64,000 nt of DNA from Dendronalium phyllosphericum CENA369 (GCF_016056275.1 NZ_JAECZA010000002.1:3133-67132); one strand, 5' to 3'; numbered from the stretch's first letter, positions 29,471 to 39,232 are shown. Numbers and translations: made by a program. Notes: generated by a model not told the origin, from the letters alone.

Positions 29471-29992
29471 ATGAAACATACCCTTTCAGTTTTAGTAGAA
29501 GATGAGGCGGGTGTTCTATCCCGCATTTCTAGTTTATTTGCCCGTCGCGGCTTCAATATAGAAAGCCTTGCTGTCGGCCCAGCCGAACAGGGAGGAGTTT
29601 CCCGGATTACGATGGTTGTACCTGGTGACGATCGCGTAATCGAACAACTCACTAAGCAACTATATAAGCTGGTCAATGTCCTTAAGGTACAGGATATTAC
29701 CGAAACTCCATGCGTAGAGCGAGAATTGATGCTCCTGAAGGTGAATGCTACTAGCAGCAACCGCTCAGAAGTGATCGAATTGGCTCAGATTTTTCGGGCG
29801 CGAGTCGTAGATGTGGCAGAAGACTCTCTAACCCTGGAAGTTGTTGGAGATCCTGGTAAGATGGTGGCGATCGTTCAAGTATTACAAAAATTTGGTTTGA
29901 GGGAAATAGCTCGTACTGGCAAAATTGCTCTGACTCGTGAATCAGGGGTGAATACTGAATTACTTAAGTCTTTGGAAGCAAAGGTTAGTTAA
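29471..29992 (+). CDS. ilvH: Acetolactate synthase small (regulatory) subunit
   Basis: ATG 29471 gives 173 residues starting [20 protein letters not shown], the canonical IlvH/IlvN beginning; the upstream in-frame GTG and ATG give an atypical leader. An ACT domain (~4-78) has the valine-binding [13 protein letters not shown] and ISRITMVV-type strand (here [11 protein letters not shown]). The C-terminal domain (~80-165) has RELMLLKV and [29 protein letters not shown]. The subunit binds the catalytic IlvB/IlvI subunit, raises its activity, and gives feedback inhibition by valine in branched-chain amino acid synthesis. The catalytic subunit gene is not adjacent. Confidence 0.95.
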   Translation: MKHTLSVLVEDEAGVLSRISSLFARRGFNIESLAVGPAEQGGVSRITMVVPGDDRVIEQLTKQLYKLVNVLKVQDITETPCVERELMLLKVNATSSNRSEVIELAQIFRARVVDVAEDSLTLEVVGDPGKMVAIVQVLQKFGLREIARTGKIALTRESGVNTELLKSLEAKVS

Positions 29993-30103
29993 CAAAGACG
30001 CAAACAACTAGTAGTTGTCATTAGGTATTGCCTGTTTTTTACACATAGCTAAACAAAGCGTAAGTTCTATATTTGGTGGCAGAAATAAATTCACCAATTA
30101 ATC

Positions 30104-30155
30104 TAGCAGCATACTTAGTAAAAATTTGCGAAGTATGCTGCTATGTAATTTTTGT
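30104..30155 (+). terminator. Hairpin terminator downstream of ilvH
   Basis: TAGCAGCATACTT (30104-30116) and AAGTATGCTGCTA (30131-30143) form a perfect 13-bp stem with a 14-nt loop, followed by TGTAATTTTTG. Confidence 0.65.
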
Positions 30156-30386
30156 AGAACTCCAAGAAATAAATCATTACTAAAAAGAACTCAGAACTCA
30201 GAACTCAGGAGCCAGAATGGCAAATGTGCGAATCGCTCCTGAGTCGAGTTCTAAAGAAAGTGCTTTTAAGCATGGAGTAATCAAAAGGCAGAGCATCGTA
30301 TTTGAAACCCCTGATTTCAGGTATGGGGTATTCTGACTCGAATGGCACGCTTGTTAACGGTAAACCTAGTATTTATAAGGATGAGC

Positions 30387-30418
30387 GGGTGTAGGGTGTG
30401 GGGTGTGGGGTGTAGGGA
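30387..30418. repeat. Short tandem heptanucleotide repeat (GGGTGTA/GGGTGTG)
   Basis: Four tandem 7-bp units; the reverse complement of the CCCTACA/CCCCACA tracts at 11886 and 27657. Confidence 0.8.
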
Positions 30419-30574
30419 ATAAATTGGAGTGTCGTTTTGTTTGAGGCACTAAAATTCAATCGTGTTAAACCACTACACCCGTTGCGCCACCCCCTACACC
30501 CTGCCAAAAGCGAAGTTTCATCTTTTCGAGCGTGACATTCTATTCTGACTCCTCTTTATTTACTTACAAACTGC

Positions 30575-30785
30575 TGTAAGCTAAACTGTCGCACCTACAA
30601 GTTGCATTATCATCTTTTAGGCAAAACCTGCTAACCTGCTCCTTTGCAGGCGACTGTGAACCCGTACTGCTAAAGCAGAACCCGAAGGATAGGGAAGTTC
30701 CCTCCGCCCTTGCAAACTGGCGTTCAACAGTCAACACGAAAAGATGTGCAAATTAAATGCGCGACAGCTTATTTTGAATAGTTTT
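30575..30785. repeat. Possible structured dispersed element
   Basis: A GC-rich island in AT-rich surroundings with several local palindromes: CTGCTAAAGCAG, AGGGAAGTTCCCT and CCGAAGG. CTGTCGC near 30583 is complemented by GCGACAG near 30770. It lacks coding potential. It may be a dispersed repeat or a structured RNA; I cannot assign it to a known family. Confidence 0.3.
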
Positions 30786-31488
30786 TATGTTTTCAAAAAG
30801 TTTGTGTCAAATTGGCGTGACAGAATTAGGATAAAACTGGTACAAAATTTATGGTTTCATACAACAATAACAATACTATGGTTGGTAATAACTAAGTTAA
30901 TGTATATTAGTTAACTTTAAGTGTTAGGTTATGAAAATAAAAAGTCTAGTATGACGCAATATTTGATTTTTGAAAAAACTCAGTAGACATCAAAGAGCTT
31001 TCTTTTCTGTTTCCTGTTCCTTCCCTACGCAAGTAGTTTCAGAAATCAAACCGAATTCCTATTGCTTCATTACCTTAGATATTGATAGAAACAGTTGCAA
31101 AACGAAGATGAAAAACTGCATCGCAAGGAATTTTAACGGCTAAAATCAGAATTTTTCCAGTATCAATAGCCAGAAAAATGTATTTTGGATGTCAGTTATT
31201 CCTATGTGGTCTTAACTAAAAATATTTGCCACATAGTAAGTAGATTTGGAAATAGACAATTGTTAATGTTTTACAGTTAATGCGTCTATTTTTAGATATA
31301 TTGATGGAATTTTTAGGTAGTTATTAGTGGGATTTTGAGCTAAGTCCTTAAAACACTTACAGACTAAAACTGCCTACAAATAAGTCTGGTATGGCGAAGT
31401 CAGATATAGCGCGATCGCCTAATTAATGAGGCTTGATAATCTGACACTGAGCTTGATTGACAAATAAGATGATTCTGTAAATTGCTAT

Positions 31489-31493
31489 GGAGG
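31489..31493 (+). promoter_or_regulatory. Ribosome-binding site that decides the start of the first polysaccharide gene
   Basis: GGAGG at 31489-31493 lies 8 bases before GTG 31502. It also sits just after the in-frame ATG 31487, which would leave that ATG without a Shine-Dalgarno. GTG 31502 is therefore preferred; ATG 31547 is a third option with only a weak GGA upstream. Confidence 0.5.
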
Positions 31494-31501
31494 ATTTGAC
31501 A

Positions 31502-33550
31502 GTGTTGAATCTCTTGTCCTTGATTCCTCATATAATTGGAAAAAAAATGATTAACAGTTTATTGAACAAACTGCTAAAGCTGAAAAATAGTCATTTGTTA
31601 ATTTGCGATCTGATTATTTTTTCAATTACACCCTTATTAGCTCTGCTCCTACGTTTAGATGGCGATCTCGATATCCAAACATATATATTAGAATTAGCAA
31701 TTGCAACAATATTATTTTTAGTAGTCAAATTAAGTGTATTTGGAAGTTTTGGTTTTTATAGGCGTTATTGGCGGTATGCCAGTATTGAGGAACTAATATA
31801 TATAGCTATGTTGATGGTGGGTGCAGTAGTCATCCAAATCATGCTATTTGATGTTCTGACAAATATTCTAAATCAATTTCCATTTACAGATACACTACCG
31901 CGATCGCTACCATTTATTGATGGATTATTATCGTGTATTTTGATTGGGGCACTTCGTTTCAGTTTTCGAGCTGTGGAAAGAGTTAGCCAACGAGAACCAG
32001 TATTTAACTCACAACAAAGAGTGCTAATTATTGGTGCTGGCAGTGCTGGAGTGTCCCTCCTTCAAGAAATGCAAAGAAATCCCCAACTGGGACTTTATCC
32101 GGTGGCCTTCATTGATGACGATCCTCGAAAATTAAACGCACGTATTCGGGGGATTCCTGTACTAGGCGATCGCTACCAAATTCCTAAGTGGGTGCAATCT
32201 CTGCATATTCAGAAAGCGATCGTTGCAATGCCTACAGTTACGGGGAAAGTCATTCGGGAAATTGTAGATATTTGCAAAGCTACTGGAGTGCAAACTAGCA
32301 CCTTACCTGGTATACATGAAATACTTAATGGTCGCGTGCGAGTAGACAGCATTCGAGATGTCAGGATAGAGGACTTGCTCAGACGAGAACCGATACAGAC
32401 CGATATAGAGCGAGTGTCTAAATTTCTCAACGGCAAAACAGTACTAATTACAGGTTCGGGTGGGTCAATTGGTAGCGAACTGTGCCGTCAAATTTTCAAA
32501 TCTCAGCCTGCCAGAATCATACTGATTGGACATGGAGAAAATTCTGTGTTCAACATCCAACAAGAACTAGAACAACTTATTCAAGTACTCAACAAAGATG
32601 GCAAATCGCTAAAAAAGGCTCCTCATATTTACACCTTTATTGCTGATATTCGGTTTCGTTCTCGATTAAAATATGCTTTCGAGCGATTCCAACCTGATGT
32701 AATTTTTCACGCTGCGGCTCATAAACACGTCCCTTTAATGGAATTAAATCCACCAGAAGCAATCACTAACAATGTAATTGGGACAAAAAATTTACTAGAA
32801 CTAGCGCTAGAATACGATGTCAAACATTTTGTCATGATCTCCACAGACAAAGCAGTTAATCCCACTAATGTAATGGGTGCTAGTAAAAGAGTTGCTGAAA
32901 TGTTAGTACTACAAGCTGCAAAAGAAAGTGGAAAGCATTATGTTACTGTGCGTTTTGGCAATGTTTTGGGTAGTCGTGGTAGTGTAGTTCCCACTTTTAA
33001 AAAACAAATTGCTACAGGTGGGCCAGTAACTGTTACTCATCCTGATATCTGTCGTTATTTCATGACCATTCCAGAAGCCGTGCAACTTGTCTTACAAGCA
33101 GGGGTACTTGGTCACAGTGGTGAGGTTCTAATGCTGAATATGGGCGAACCTGTCAAAATTGTTGATTTAGCACAAGAATTAATTCGTCTTTCCGGGTATG
33201 AAGTAAACAAAGATATTGACATTGTATTTACAGGATTACGACCAGGAGAAAAGTTATTTGAAGAACTCTTTATTAAAGGAGAAGAATACGAACCAACCCA
33301 ACATAAAAAACTATTTGTAGTTAAAAACGCTAGTCGGATTATTCCTAAAAACTTAATGGTTATTGTAGAAGATTTGTGTAAAGCAGCAGCCTATAATGAT
33401 GCACTTTCTATCCTATTTCTACTCGAACAGCTAATCCCTGGATATACCCCTGATTATTCAACAGCAAATCATCAAGCTGATGCTGCAAAAGAAAATAATA
33501 TGAATAGGAACTACGTTCAAGAGATTGAAGCTTCTGTTGTGAAAAGATAA
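31502..33550 (+). CDS. WbpM/FlaA1-like UDP-sugar 4,6-dehydratase (membrane-bound)
   Basis: From GTG 31502 the product is 682 residues. Four membrane helices occupy about residues 30-175 (LLICDLIIFSITPLLALLL; FYRRYWRYASIEELIYIA). A first Rossmann fold (~180-310) has IIGAGSAGVSLL. The catalytic short-chain dehydrogenase domain (~320-610) has LITGSGGSIGSELCRQI and HAAAHKHVPLME. In STDKAVNPTNVMGASKR, Met replaces the usual catalytic Tyr, the S-M-K triad of the WbpM/PglF subfamily; FGNVLGSRGSVVP also matches. Members convert UDP-GlcNAc to UDP-4-keto-6-deoxy sugars, precursors of bacillosamine, QuiNAc or FucNAc. It is the first gene of the 22-kb locus and 21 bp ahead of the next gene. Confidence 0.93.
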   Translation: MLNLLSLIPHIIGKKMINSLLNKLLKLKNSHLLICDLIIFSITPLLALLLRLDGDLDIQTYILELAIATILFLVVKLSVFGSFGFYRRYWRYASIEELIYIAMLMVGAVVIQIMLFDVLTNILNQFPFTDTLPRSLPFIDGLLSCILIGALRFSFRAVERVSQREPVFNSQQRVLIIGAGSAGVSLLQEMQRNPQLGLYPVAFIDDDPRKLNARIRGIPVLGDRYQIPKWVQSLHIQKAIVAMPTVTGKVIREIVDICKATGVQTSTLPGIHEILNGRVRVDSIRDVRIEDLLRREPIQTDIERVSKFLNGKTVLITGSGGSIGSELCRQIFKSQPARIILIGHGENSVFNIQQELEQLIQVLNKDGKSLKKAPHIYTFIADIRFRSRLKYAFERFQPDVIFHAAAHKHVPLMELNPPEAITNNVIGTKNLLELALEYDVKHFVMISTDKAVNPTNVMGASKRVAEMLVLQAAKESGKHYVTVRFGNVLGSRGSVVPTFKKQIATGGPVTVTHPDICRYFMTIPEAVQLVLQAGVLGHSGEVLMLNMGEPVKIVDLAQELIRLSGYEVNKDIDIVFTGLRPGEKLFEELFIKGEEYEPTQHKKLFVVKNASRIIPKNLMVIVEDLCKAAAYNDALSILFLLEQLIPGYTPDYSTANHQADAAKENNMNRNYVQEIEASVVKR

Positions 33551-33571
33551 GTGTAATTAAGGAGAACTATT

Positions 33572-34507
33572 GTGCAAGGAACTAATTTAGTAAAAAAGCT
33601 GCTCCAAAAAATTATCAACATCGATTCAGAGTGGTCAATTGCAATTTATACGGGCGAATCGCCTTTAAACTTGGTTTCTCCCAAAAGTATAAATAATCCG
33701 ATTTTGACTGCTAAAGATGTCACAGATGTACCAGCAGAATTTGTTGCCGATCCATTCATGATTCATGAAAATGAAACTTGGTATATGTTTTTTGAAGTTC
33801 TCAATGCCCATACTAATAAAGGAGATATTGGATTAGCAACTAGCCAAGATAGTTTTAATTGGAACTATCAACGAATTGTTTTGGAAGAACCATTTCATTT
33901 ATCTTACCCATATGTATTTAAATGGAATCATGAGTACTATATGATTCCAGAAACTGCTCAAACAAGTTCGGTTCGTTTATACAAAGCAACCAGTTTTCCA
34001 ACACAATGGATATTTTGTAAAACTTTACTTTCTGGAAAAGACTTTGTAGATCCTACAATTTTTCAACATAATGATTTATGGTGGCTATTTATAGCAACAT
34101 CAAAAAAAAGAAATATTTTACGTCTCTACTATTCTCAGCAACCAACTGGCCCTTGGGTTGAACATCCTCAGAGTCCTGTAGTCAATGGGAATGCAAAAAT
34201 CGCTAGACCAGCGGGTAGAGTCGTAGTATTCGATGAAAAAATTTTTAGATATACCCAAGATTGCAAGTATATCTATGGAAAACAAGTTCTAGCATTTGAA
34301 ATAACAGAGCTAACAACAGCAAATTATCAAGAAAAAGCAGTAAAAAACAATCCAATTATTAAGGCAAGTGGATACGGTTGGAATAAAGCAGGTATGCACA
34401 ATATCGATCCTCATCAGATCGATCGAAATAAGTGGATAGCTTGTGTAGATGGAAGGAGTACTCAAATTAGCTTGAAAGTCAAATTTAAGACTAATACTTG
34501 GGCTTAA
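33572..34507 (+). CDS. GINT1-like / GH43-like beta-propeller protein of the polysaccharide locus
   Basis: The start is GTG 33572, with AAGGAG 8 bases upstream; 311 residues. The sequence shows repeated beta-propeller blades: FVADPFMIHENETWYMFFEV, GDIGLATSQDSFNWNYQ, YPYVFKWNHEYYMIPE, FVDPTIFQHNDLWWLFIAT. The ADPF and D-P motifs at blade starts are like GH43 enzymes. This resembles the N-terminal domain of plant glucosamine inositolphosphorylceramide transferase (GINT1), often found in bacterial polysaccharide clusters. Whether it is a hydrolase, transferase or binding protein is unknown. There is no signal peptide, so it is cytoplasmic, which argues against a secreted glycosidase. Confidence 0.65.
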   Translation: MQGTNLVKKLLQKIINIDSEWSIAIYTGESPLNLVSPKSINNPILTAKDVTDVPAEFVADPFMIHENETWYMFFEVLNAHTNKGDIGLATSQDSFNWNYQRIVLEEPFHLSYPYVFKWNHEYYMIPETAQTSSVRLYKATSFPTQWIFCKTLLSGKDFVDPTIFQHNDLWWLFIATSKKRNILRLYYSQQPTGPWVEHPQSPVVNGNAKIARPAGRVVVFDEKIFRYTQDCKYIYGKQVLAFEITELTTANYQEKAVKNNPIIKASGYGWNKAGMHNIDPHQIDRNKWIACVDGRSTQISLKVKFKTNTWA

Positions 34508-34568
34508 AGAGATAAAAATAGTTGGAATAAAACAACCATATTAATAGTGATACTTTCAAGTAAAGCAT

Positions 34569-35350
34569 ATGTTAGTACTCAAAAGAAAACTATTTTTTTC
34601 AGTAGGAGAAGTTTGGTTTGATGAAGAACCAAAAAAATTAAATAATGTAGACGTAATTTATTACAAACAATGGAAGTATCCAATTGCAGGCGCTCAATCT
34701 CAGGAAGTACAAACAAGATTGATAGACCTAACCAAAAGCCATAATGAGCTTTGGCACAGGATCAGTAGTAATGACAGATATAAAATTAGACGAGCAGAAC
34801 AGAAAGATGAAGTTAATTATGAGTATTGGAATCATATTAACTCCGATTTAATCAATAAATTTGCTGATTTTTACGATTTATTCGCTATCCAAAAAGGATT
34901 AGTAAAAATTGATAGGCAATGGTTAAAAAAGCGCGCGGATGCTGGTTTAATTGACATTTCACATGTAAAGTTAAAAAACGGTAGTCCTTTTGTTTGGCAC
35001 GCTTACTATGTACATAAAAATAGAGTTTTTTTTTACATTCTGCATCTATCAAAAATGACGAGAATACATCTTATCAGTCACTTTTAGGACGAGCAAATCG
35101 TTATCATCACTGGCAGGATATATTGAGATTTAAAAATGACGGAATTGGGATTTATGATTTTGGAGGCTGGTATACCGGAAATACAGACCTCCAAAAACTA
35201 GGGATTAATCAATTTAAAGAGAAATTTGGTGGAGAGGTTGTCAAAAATTTCAATTGCATTAGCAGTATTACAATCAAAGGCAAGCTATATTTACACTTGC
35301 TAAAGATGTATACAAGTTTATCTAAATTACCCTTACCGCGCCTACTATAG
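34569..35350 (+). pseudogene. FemAB/GNAT-like transferase split by a frameshift in a T9 tract
   Basis: Two adjacent reading frames (34569-35087 and 35123-35350) belong to one protein of about 260 residues. Inserting a single T in the nine-T run at 35026-35034 joins them. The stop-free path then reads ...VFFLHSASIKNDENTSYQSLLGRANRYHHWQDI... into FKNDGIGIYDFGGWY, the pattern expected of FemAB/GNAT-fold aminoacyl- or acyltransferases (HSAS, GRANRYxxW, YDFGG). Such proteins could acylate a sugar of the polymer (inference). The T9 run means transcriptional slippage could restore the frame in part of the mRNAs. It may also be a sequencing error or a real inactivation. Confidence 0.75.
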
Positions 35351-35450
35351 GGTGGTTATTTGAAAAGCTATAGACTCAGCGGTGAGATTAATAGCAATGT
35401 GTATCTAGGCAAAGACGCAGGTATTGTCAAGTAATTTTCTGAACAGCGAT

Positions 35451-36827
35451 ATGAGCATGTGGCGTTTGCAAAGCTTAATTTATTTATGGAAGAAGCTAAC
35501 AAGTAGCTCTATCAATCGCCAAATTTTTGGTGCAGCAATAACAGTTGGTTTATTGACAGCATTGGTAAAAGTGGCAGCTGTTGGTAAAGAATTAGTGGTT
35601 GCTCAAAGATATGGTACCGGAGACGACGTAGATGCTTATTTAATTGCCTTACTAGTTCCTTATTTTATTATCAATGTTATCGCTGGTTCTTTTAATAGCG
35701 CTCTCATACCTACTTATATGAAAGTACGGGAGCAAGAAGGTAAAAAAGCTGCTCAAAGGCTTTTTTCTGGAGCTACAATCAGTGGCTTAGGGCTACTAGG
35801 AATTATGACGATATTGATGGTAGTTACAGCACCTATGTACTTACCATACATTGCAACTGGCTTTAGTCCTAAAAAGTTAGAGCTGACTTTTCATTTGTTC
35901 TATGCGATCGCGCCTCTTGTTTTACTGAATGGGATTATTATCATTTGGGGTGCTGTATTGAATGCAGGAGAGCGTTTCGCATTAGCAGCTTTATCGCCAA
36001 TTCTCACTCCAACTGTTAGCATCATCTTGCTCTTAATGCTGAAATCTTGGGGCATTTTTGCTTTAGCAATAGGATTAGTCTGCGGAGCCGTACTAGAAAT
36101 AACTATTTTAGGAATAGGACTACACCGACAAAACATTTCCTGGTGGCCAAAATGGTATGGGATTGATACTAACCTGCGTCAAGTTGTCGGTCAATATTGT
36201 CCCATGATTGCAGGAAGTTTTTTAATGTGTAGTACAAGTTTAGTGGATCAATCTATGGCAGCAATGTTGCCGGCTGGTAGCGTAGCAGCATTGAACTACG
36301 GTAACAAGGTAATTGCCTTGCCGATAACTCTAGCCACTACCGCATTAAGTACTGCTGTCATTCCCTATTTTTCCAAAATGATAGCCTGTAACGATTGGAC
36401 AGGTGTACGTCGGACGTTTAAGCAGTATATGCAGTCGATCTTTATCGTTACTACCATACTCACAGCTTTGTTACTTGTGTTTTCTGAGTTAATAGTTCGG
36501 GTACTCTTTCAAAGAGGTTCGTTTACAGCTAATGATACTCATTTAGTAGCTCAAATCCAAAATTGTTTTGCCCTACAAGTACCTTTTTATATAGCAAGTA
36601 TTTTAGTTGTACGTTTAATTTCAGCAATGCAAGTCAGTTATATATTAATGTGGGGTTCTGCTGGTAATTTAATTATAAATATATTTTTGAACTATTTATT
36701 TATGAAATGGTTTGGTGTTGCAGGTATTGCTTTGTCAACAACCTGTGTTTATGTTTTTTCTTTCTTGTTTTTAACGTATAACGCTAATAAAAAACTCAAA
36801 AATCGTCAACCTGTAAAGGAAATTTAA
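35451..36827 (+). CDS. MurJ/MviN-like polysaccharide flippase (Wzx role likely)
   Basis: I prefer ATG 35451 (458 residues); TTG 35424 is an alternative. About 13-14 membrane helices span the protein. Family features: VKVAAVGKELVVAQRYGTGDDVDAYLIALLVPYF, GSFNSALIPTYMKVREQEGKKAAQRLFSG and RVLFQRGSFTANDT, matching the MVIN/MurJ branch of the MOP exporter superfamily. MurJ flips lipid II, but a copy inside a polysaccharide locus, with no other peptidoglycan genes near, most likely flips the undecaprenyl-linked repeat unit (inference). It is followed by a GT4 gene after 7 bp. Confidence 0.88.
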   Translation: MSMWRLQSLIYLWKKLTSSSINRQIFGAAITVGLLTALVKVAAVGKELVVAQRYGTGDDVDAYLIALLVPYFIINVIAGSFNSALIPTYMKVREQEGKKAAQRLFSGATISGLGLLGIMTILMVVTAPMYLPYIATGFSPKKLELTFHLFYAIAPLVLLNGIIIIWGAVLNAGERFALAALSPILTPTVSIILLLMLKSWGIFALAIGLVCGAVLEITILGIGLHRQNISWWPKWYGIDTNLRQVVGQYCPMIAGSFLMCSTSLVDQSMAAMLPAGSVAALNYGNKVIALPITLATTALSTAVIPYFSKMIACNDWTGVRRTFKQYMQSIFIVTTILTALLLVFSELIVRVLFQRGSFTANDTHLVAQIQNCFALQVPFYIASILVVRLISAMQVSYILMWGSAGNLIINIFLNYLFMKWFGVAGIALSTTCVYVFSFLFLTYNANKKLKNRQPVKEI

Positions 36828-36834
36828 GTTTTAA

Positions 36835-37980
36835 ATGAGATTAACACTGATTATTTATTCTTTAAGCTATGGTGGGGCCGAACGCGTGATATCAATCATG
36901 GCAAATTACTGGGCAGCTAGGGGATGGCAAGTGAGTTTATTGACATTTGAGGCTCCAAAAAAAGCCCAGTTTGATTTAGATCCGCGAGTTTCTTATATTC
37001 CTTTAAATATAGCGAAAGATTCTAACAACACAATTCTTGGTATTTGGAATAATTTCCAACGTATCCAAATACTGCGAGATGCAATTAATAACAGTCACCC
37101 AGATGCAGTAATTAGCTTTATGTCTACAACAAATATACTAACTTTACTAGCAACACGAGGATTAAAAATACCAGTAATAGTTTCTGAACGTAACGATCCG
37201 GCAGAGAAATCTTTAGGTAGGAATTGGAGACAACTAAGGCAATGGACTTATCCATTCGCAGCTCGAATCGTTTTTCAAACTAAGAGAGCCAAGAATTATT
37301 TTCCATCTCAAGTGCAAGCTAGTGGTTGTATTATCCCTAACATGGTTTTATTACCGCCGATCGCCAAAGAGTCATCGCCCAAACTTTTGAAAGAGCGATC
37401 GCTCATTGCGATGGGGCGTTTAGTTAGAGCAAAAGGTTTTGATTTATTACTACAAGCTTTTGCACAACTTAAAGATTGTTATCCAGAATGGACGTTAACC
37501 ATTCTCGGAGAAGGCTCGTTGCGCTCAGATTTGGAATTATTGCGTAATCAGTTGGGACTAAGCGATCGCGTTTATCTTCTTGGAGCAGTGAGTAATCCCT
37601 ATGAATTTCTCAAGCAAGCAGACATTTTTATCATGTCCTCTCGCTTTGAGGGTTTTCCTAACGCTCTTTGCGAAGCAATGGCTTGTGGACTACCTGTGAT
37701 TTCTACAGATTGTCCCAATGGGCCAAGAGAAATTATTCGTGATGGAATAGATGGCATTTTAGTGCCTAATGAAAATGTGTCAGCTTTAGCCGCAGCAATT
37801 AAACGACTGATATCTGATGAGGAAGAACGCCAACGTTTAGCTGCTCGTGCGCCAGAAGTAACCGAACGTTTCAATCTAGAAAAAATCATGGGAATGTGGG
37901 AAGAATTATTAACTCAGGTAATTACTAATATCCATCAAACCGAAATTACAAAAAATGACATAGTAAATTATCGAATCTAG
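36835..37980 (+). CDS. GT4 glycosyltransferase (PglH/GalNAc-transferase-like)
   Basis: The 381-residue GT-B protein begins MRLTLIIYSLSYGGAERVISIMANYW, with the acceptor-side GGAER loop. The donor half has AMGRLVRAKGFDLLLQAF, TILGEGSLRSDLE and the nucleotide-sugar EX7E motif in SSRFEGFPNALCEAMACGLPVI. The SERNDP motif is typical of transferases such as PglH that add GalNAc or a related hexosamine. A cytosolic retaining enzyme acting on a lipid-linked sugar is expected. The exact sugar cannot be read from the sequence. Confidence 0.9.
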   Translation: MRLTLIIYSLSYGGAERVISIMANYWAARGWQVSLLTFEAPKKAQFDLDPRVSYIPLNIAKDSNNTILGIWNNFQRIQILRDAINNSHPDAVISFMSTTNILTLLATRGLKIPVIVSERNDPAEKSLGRNWRQLRQWTYPFAARIVFQTKRAKNYFPSQVQASGCIIPNMVLLPPIAKESSPKLLKERSLIAMGRLVRAKGFDLLLQAFAQLKDCYPEWTLTILGEGSLRSDLELLRNQLGLSDRVYLLGAVSNPYEFLKQADIFIMSSRFEGFPNALCEAMACGLPVISTDCPNGPREIIRDGIDGILVPNENVSALAAAIKRLISDEEERQRLAARAPEVTERFNLEKIMGMWEELLTQVITNIHQTEITKNDIVNYRI

Positions 37981-38043
37981 CGAGGCTATGTTGCCAACTA
38001 TTATCTAAAAAATTAAAATTCTTTGGAGAATTTATTTAGCAAA

Positions 38044-39222
38044 ATGAAGAAAATTGCTTTTATTATCCGGGATCTTAACTTCGGCGGAGCACAAAGACAA
38101 TTAGTGACGCTAGCAAAAGGCTTAGATCGGCAAGGCTTTGATGTTAGTATTTTATATTTTTACCCTGGCGGGCCATTAGAAAAAGATTTAAAAGATACTA
38201 ATATATCAGTCATCTGTTTAGAGAAACGAGGACGTTGGCATTTATTTAGTTTCTTTTGGTCGCTTATTTGGCATCTTAAGCAAATACGTCCTCATGTATT
38301 GCATGGATATCTTGCAGAATCAAATTTGATTGCTATATTATTAAAGCCTTTTTTACCTGCAACAAAAATAATTTGGGGAATACGTGAATCTAAAGGAAAT
38401 CTTCAAGATTATGATTGGTTGAGCAAGCTAATTTTTAGATTAGAGAATTTTTTATCACACTTGACAGACTTAATTATTGTCAATTCCTATGCAGGTCAAG
38501 CATATTACCTGACTCATCAAGTTTCTGCTGACAAAATGCTCGTCATTTCTAATGGTATTGACACCGAGCGTTTTCAGCCCGACCGAGAAGCTGGGGCAAA
38601 AGTACGAGCGGAATGGGGAATTTCCCAAAATACAATTTTGATTGGTTTGGTGGGACGAATAAACCCGATAAAAGACCATCCTACTTTTCTCAAAACAGCA
38701 GCTTTACTAGCTGAAGAAAGAACAGATGTACGCTTTGTCTGTGTGGGTGTTGGTTCAGAAACTTATACACGCGAACTGTATCAGTTAACAAAAGAATTAA
38801 ACATCTCTGATAAAGTTCTCTGGACAGGAGGACGTGCAGACATGTCTGCGGTACATAATGCTCTGAATATTGCTGTTTCTTCTTCTTGCTATACCGAAGG
38901 ATTTTCTAATGTAATTGGAGAGGCGATGGCCTGTGGTGTACCTTGTGTAGTCACAGATGTGGGCGATTCTGCTTGGATTGTTGGTGATAGAGGCATAGTT
39001 GTGCCACCTAAAAATCCAAAGGCATTGAAAAACGGGATGAAGAAATTAATAGAAAATCTTGGTACTAACAATTTCAATGGAGCGCATATTCGACAACGAA
39101 TCGTTGAACATTTTTCAGTACAACAATTAGTTTTAAAAACTGAAGCTGCTTTGCTCAGTTTATTTTGCAATCCCATATCTAAAGCGGAAAAAAGAGTTAA
39201 TAACACATTTTTATCGAGATAA
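38044..39222 (+). CDS. GT4 glycosyltransferase
   Basis: ATG 38044 (392 residues) begins MKKIAFIIRDLNFGGAQRQLVTLAKGL, and is chosen over the in-frame TTG 38023. The GT-B donor domain has GLVGRINPIKDHPTFLKTAALL, CVGVGSETY and the EX7E-type motif SSCYTEGFSNVIGEAMACGVPCVVTDVGD. It is closely similar to the GT4 at 41899, including the VGDxGxVVPPxN segment, indicating duplicated genes that may add similar sugars. It builds the lipid-linked repeat unit in the cytoplasm. Confidence 0.9.
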   Translation: MKKIAFIIRDLNFGGAQRQLVTLAKGLDRQGFDVSILYFYPGGPLEKDLKDTNISVICLEKRGRWHLFSFFWSLIWHLKQIRPHVLHGYLAESNLIAILLKPFLPATKIIWGIRESKGNLQDYDWLSKLIFRLENFLSHLTDLIIVNSYAGQAYYLTHQVSADKMLVISNGIDTERFQPDREAGAKVRAEWGISQNTILIGLVGRINPIKDHPTFLKTAALLAEERTDVRFVCVGVGSETYTRELYQLTKELNISDKVLWTGGRADMSAVHNALNIAVSSSCYTEGFSNVIGEAMACGVPCVVTDVGDSAWIVGDRGIVVPPKNPKALKNGMKKLIENLGTNNFNGAHIRQRIVEHFSVQQLVLKTEAALLSLFCNPISKAEKRVNNTFLSR

Positions 39223-39232
39223 AAAGGAAGTT

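Larger units (their letters stand above)
29993..31501. other. 1.5-kb gene-free region ahead of the polysaccharide locus
   Basis: No open frame with family features is present. Contents in order: a terminator-like hairpin (30104-30155), an ACTCAGA tract (about 30189-30208), heptad repeats (30387-30418 and about 30470-30500), a structured GC-rich element (about 30575-30785), then about 700 bp of AT-rich sequence leading to the first polysaccharide gene. The AT-rich part probably carries the promoter and leader of the locus. Confidence 0.55.

Noticed and set aside
30640-30740. Cobalamin or other riboswitch ahead of the polysaccharide locus
   Set aside because: The conserved riboswitch core sequences are not present, and the element lies about 750 bp from the next gene.
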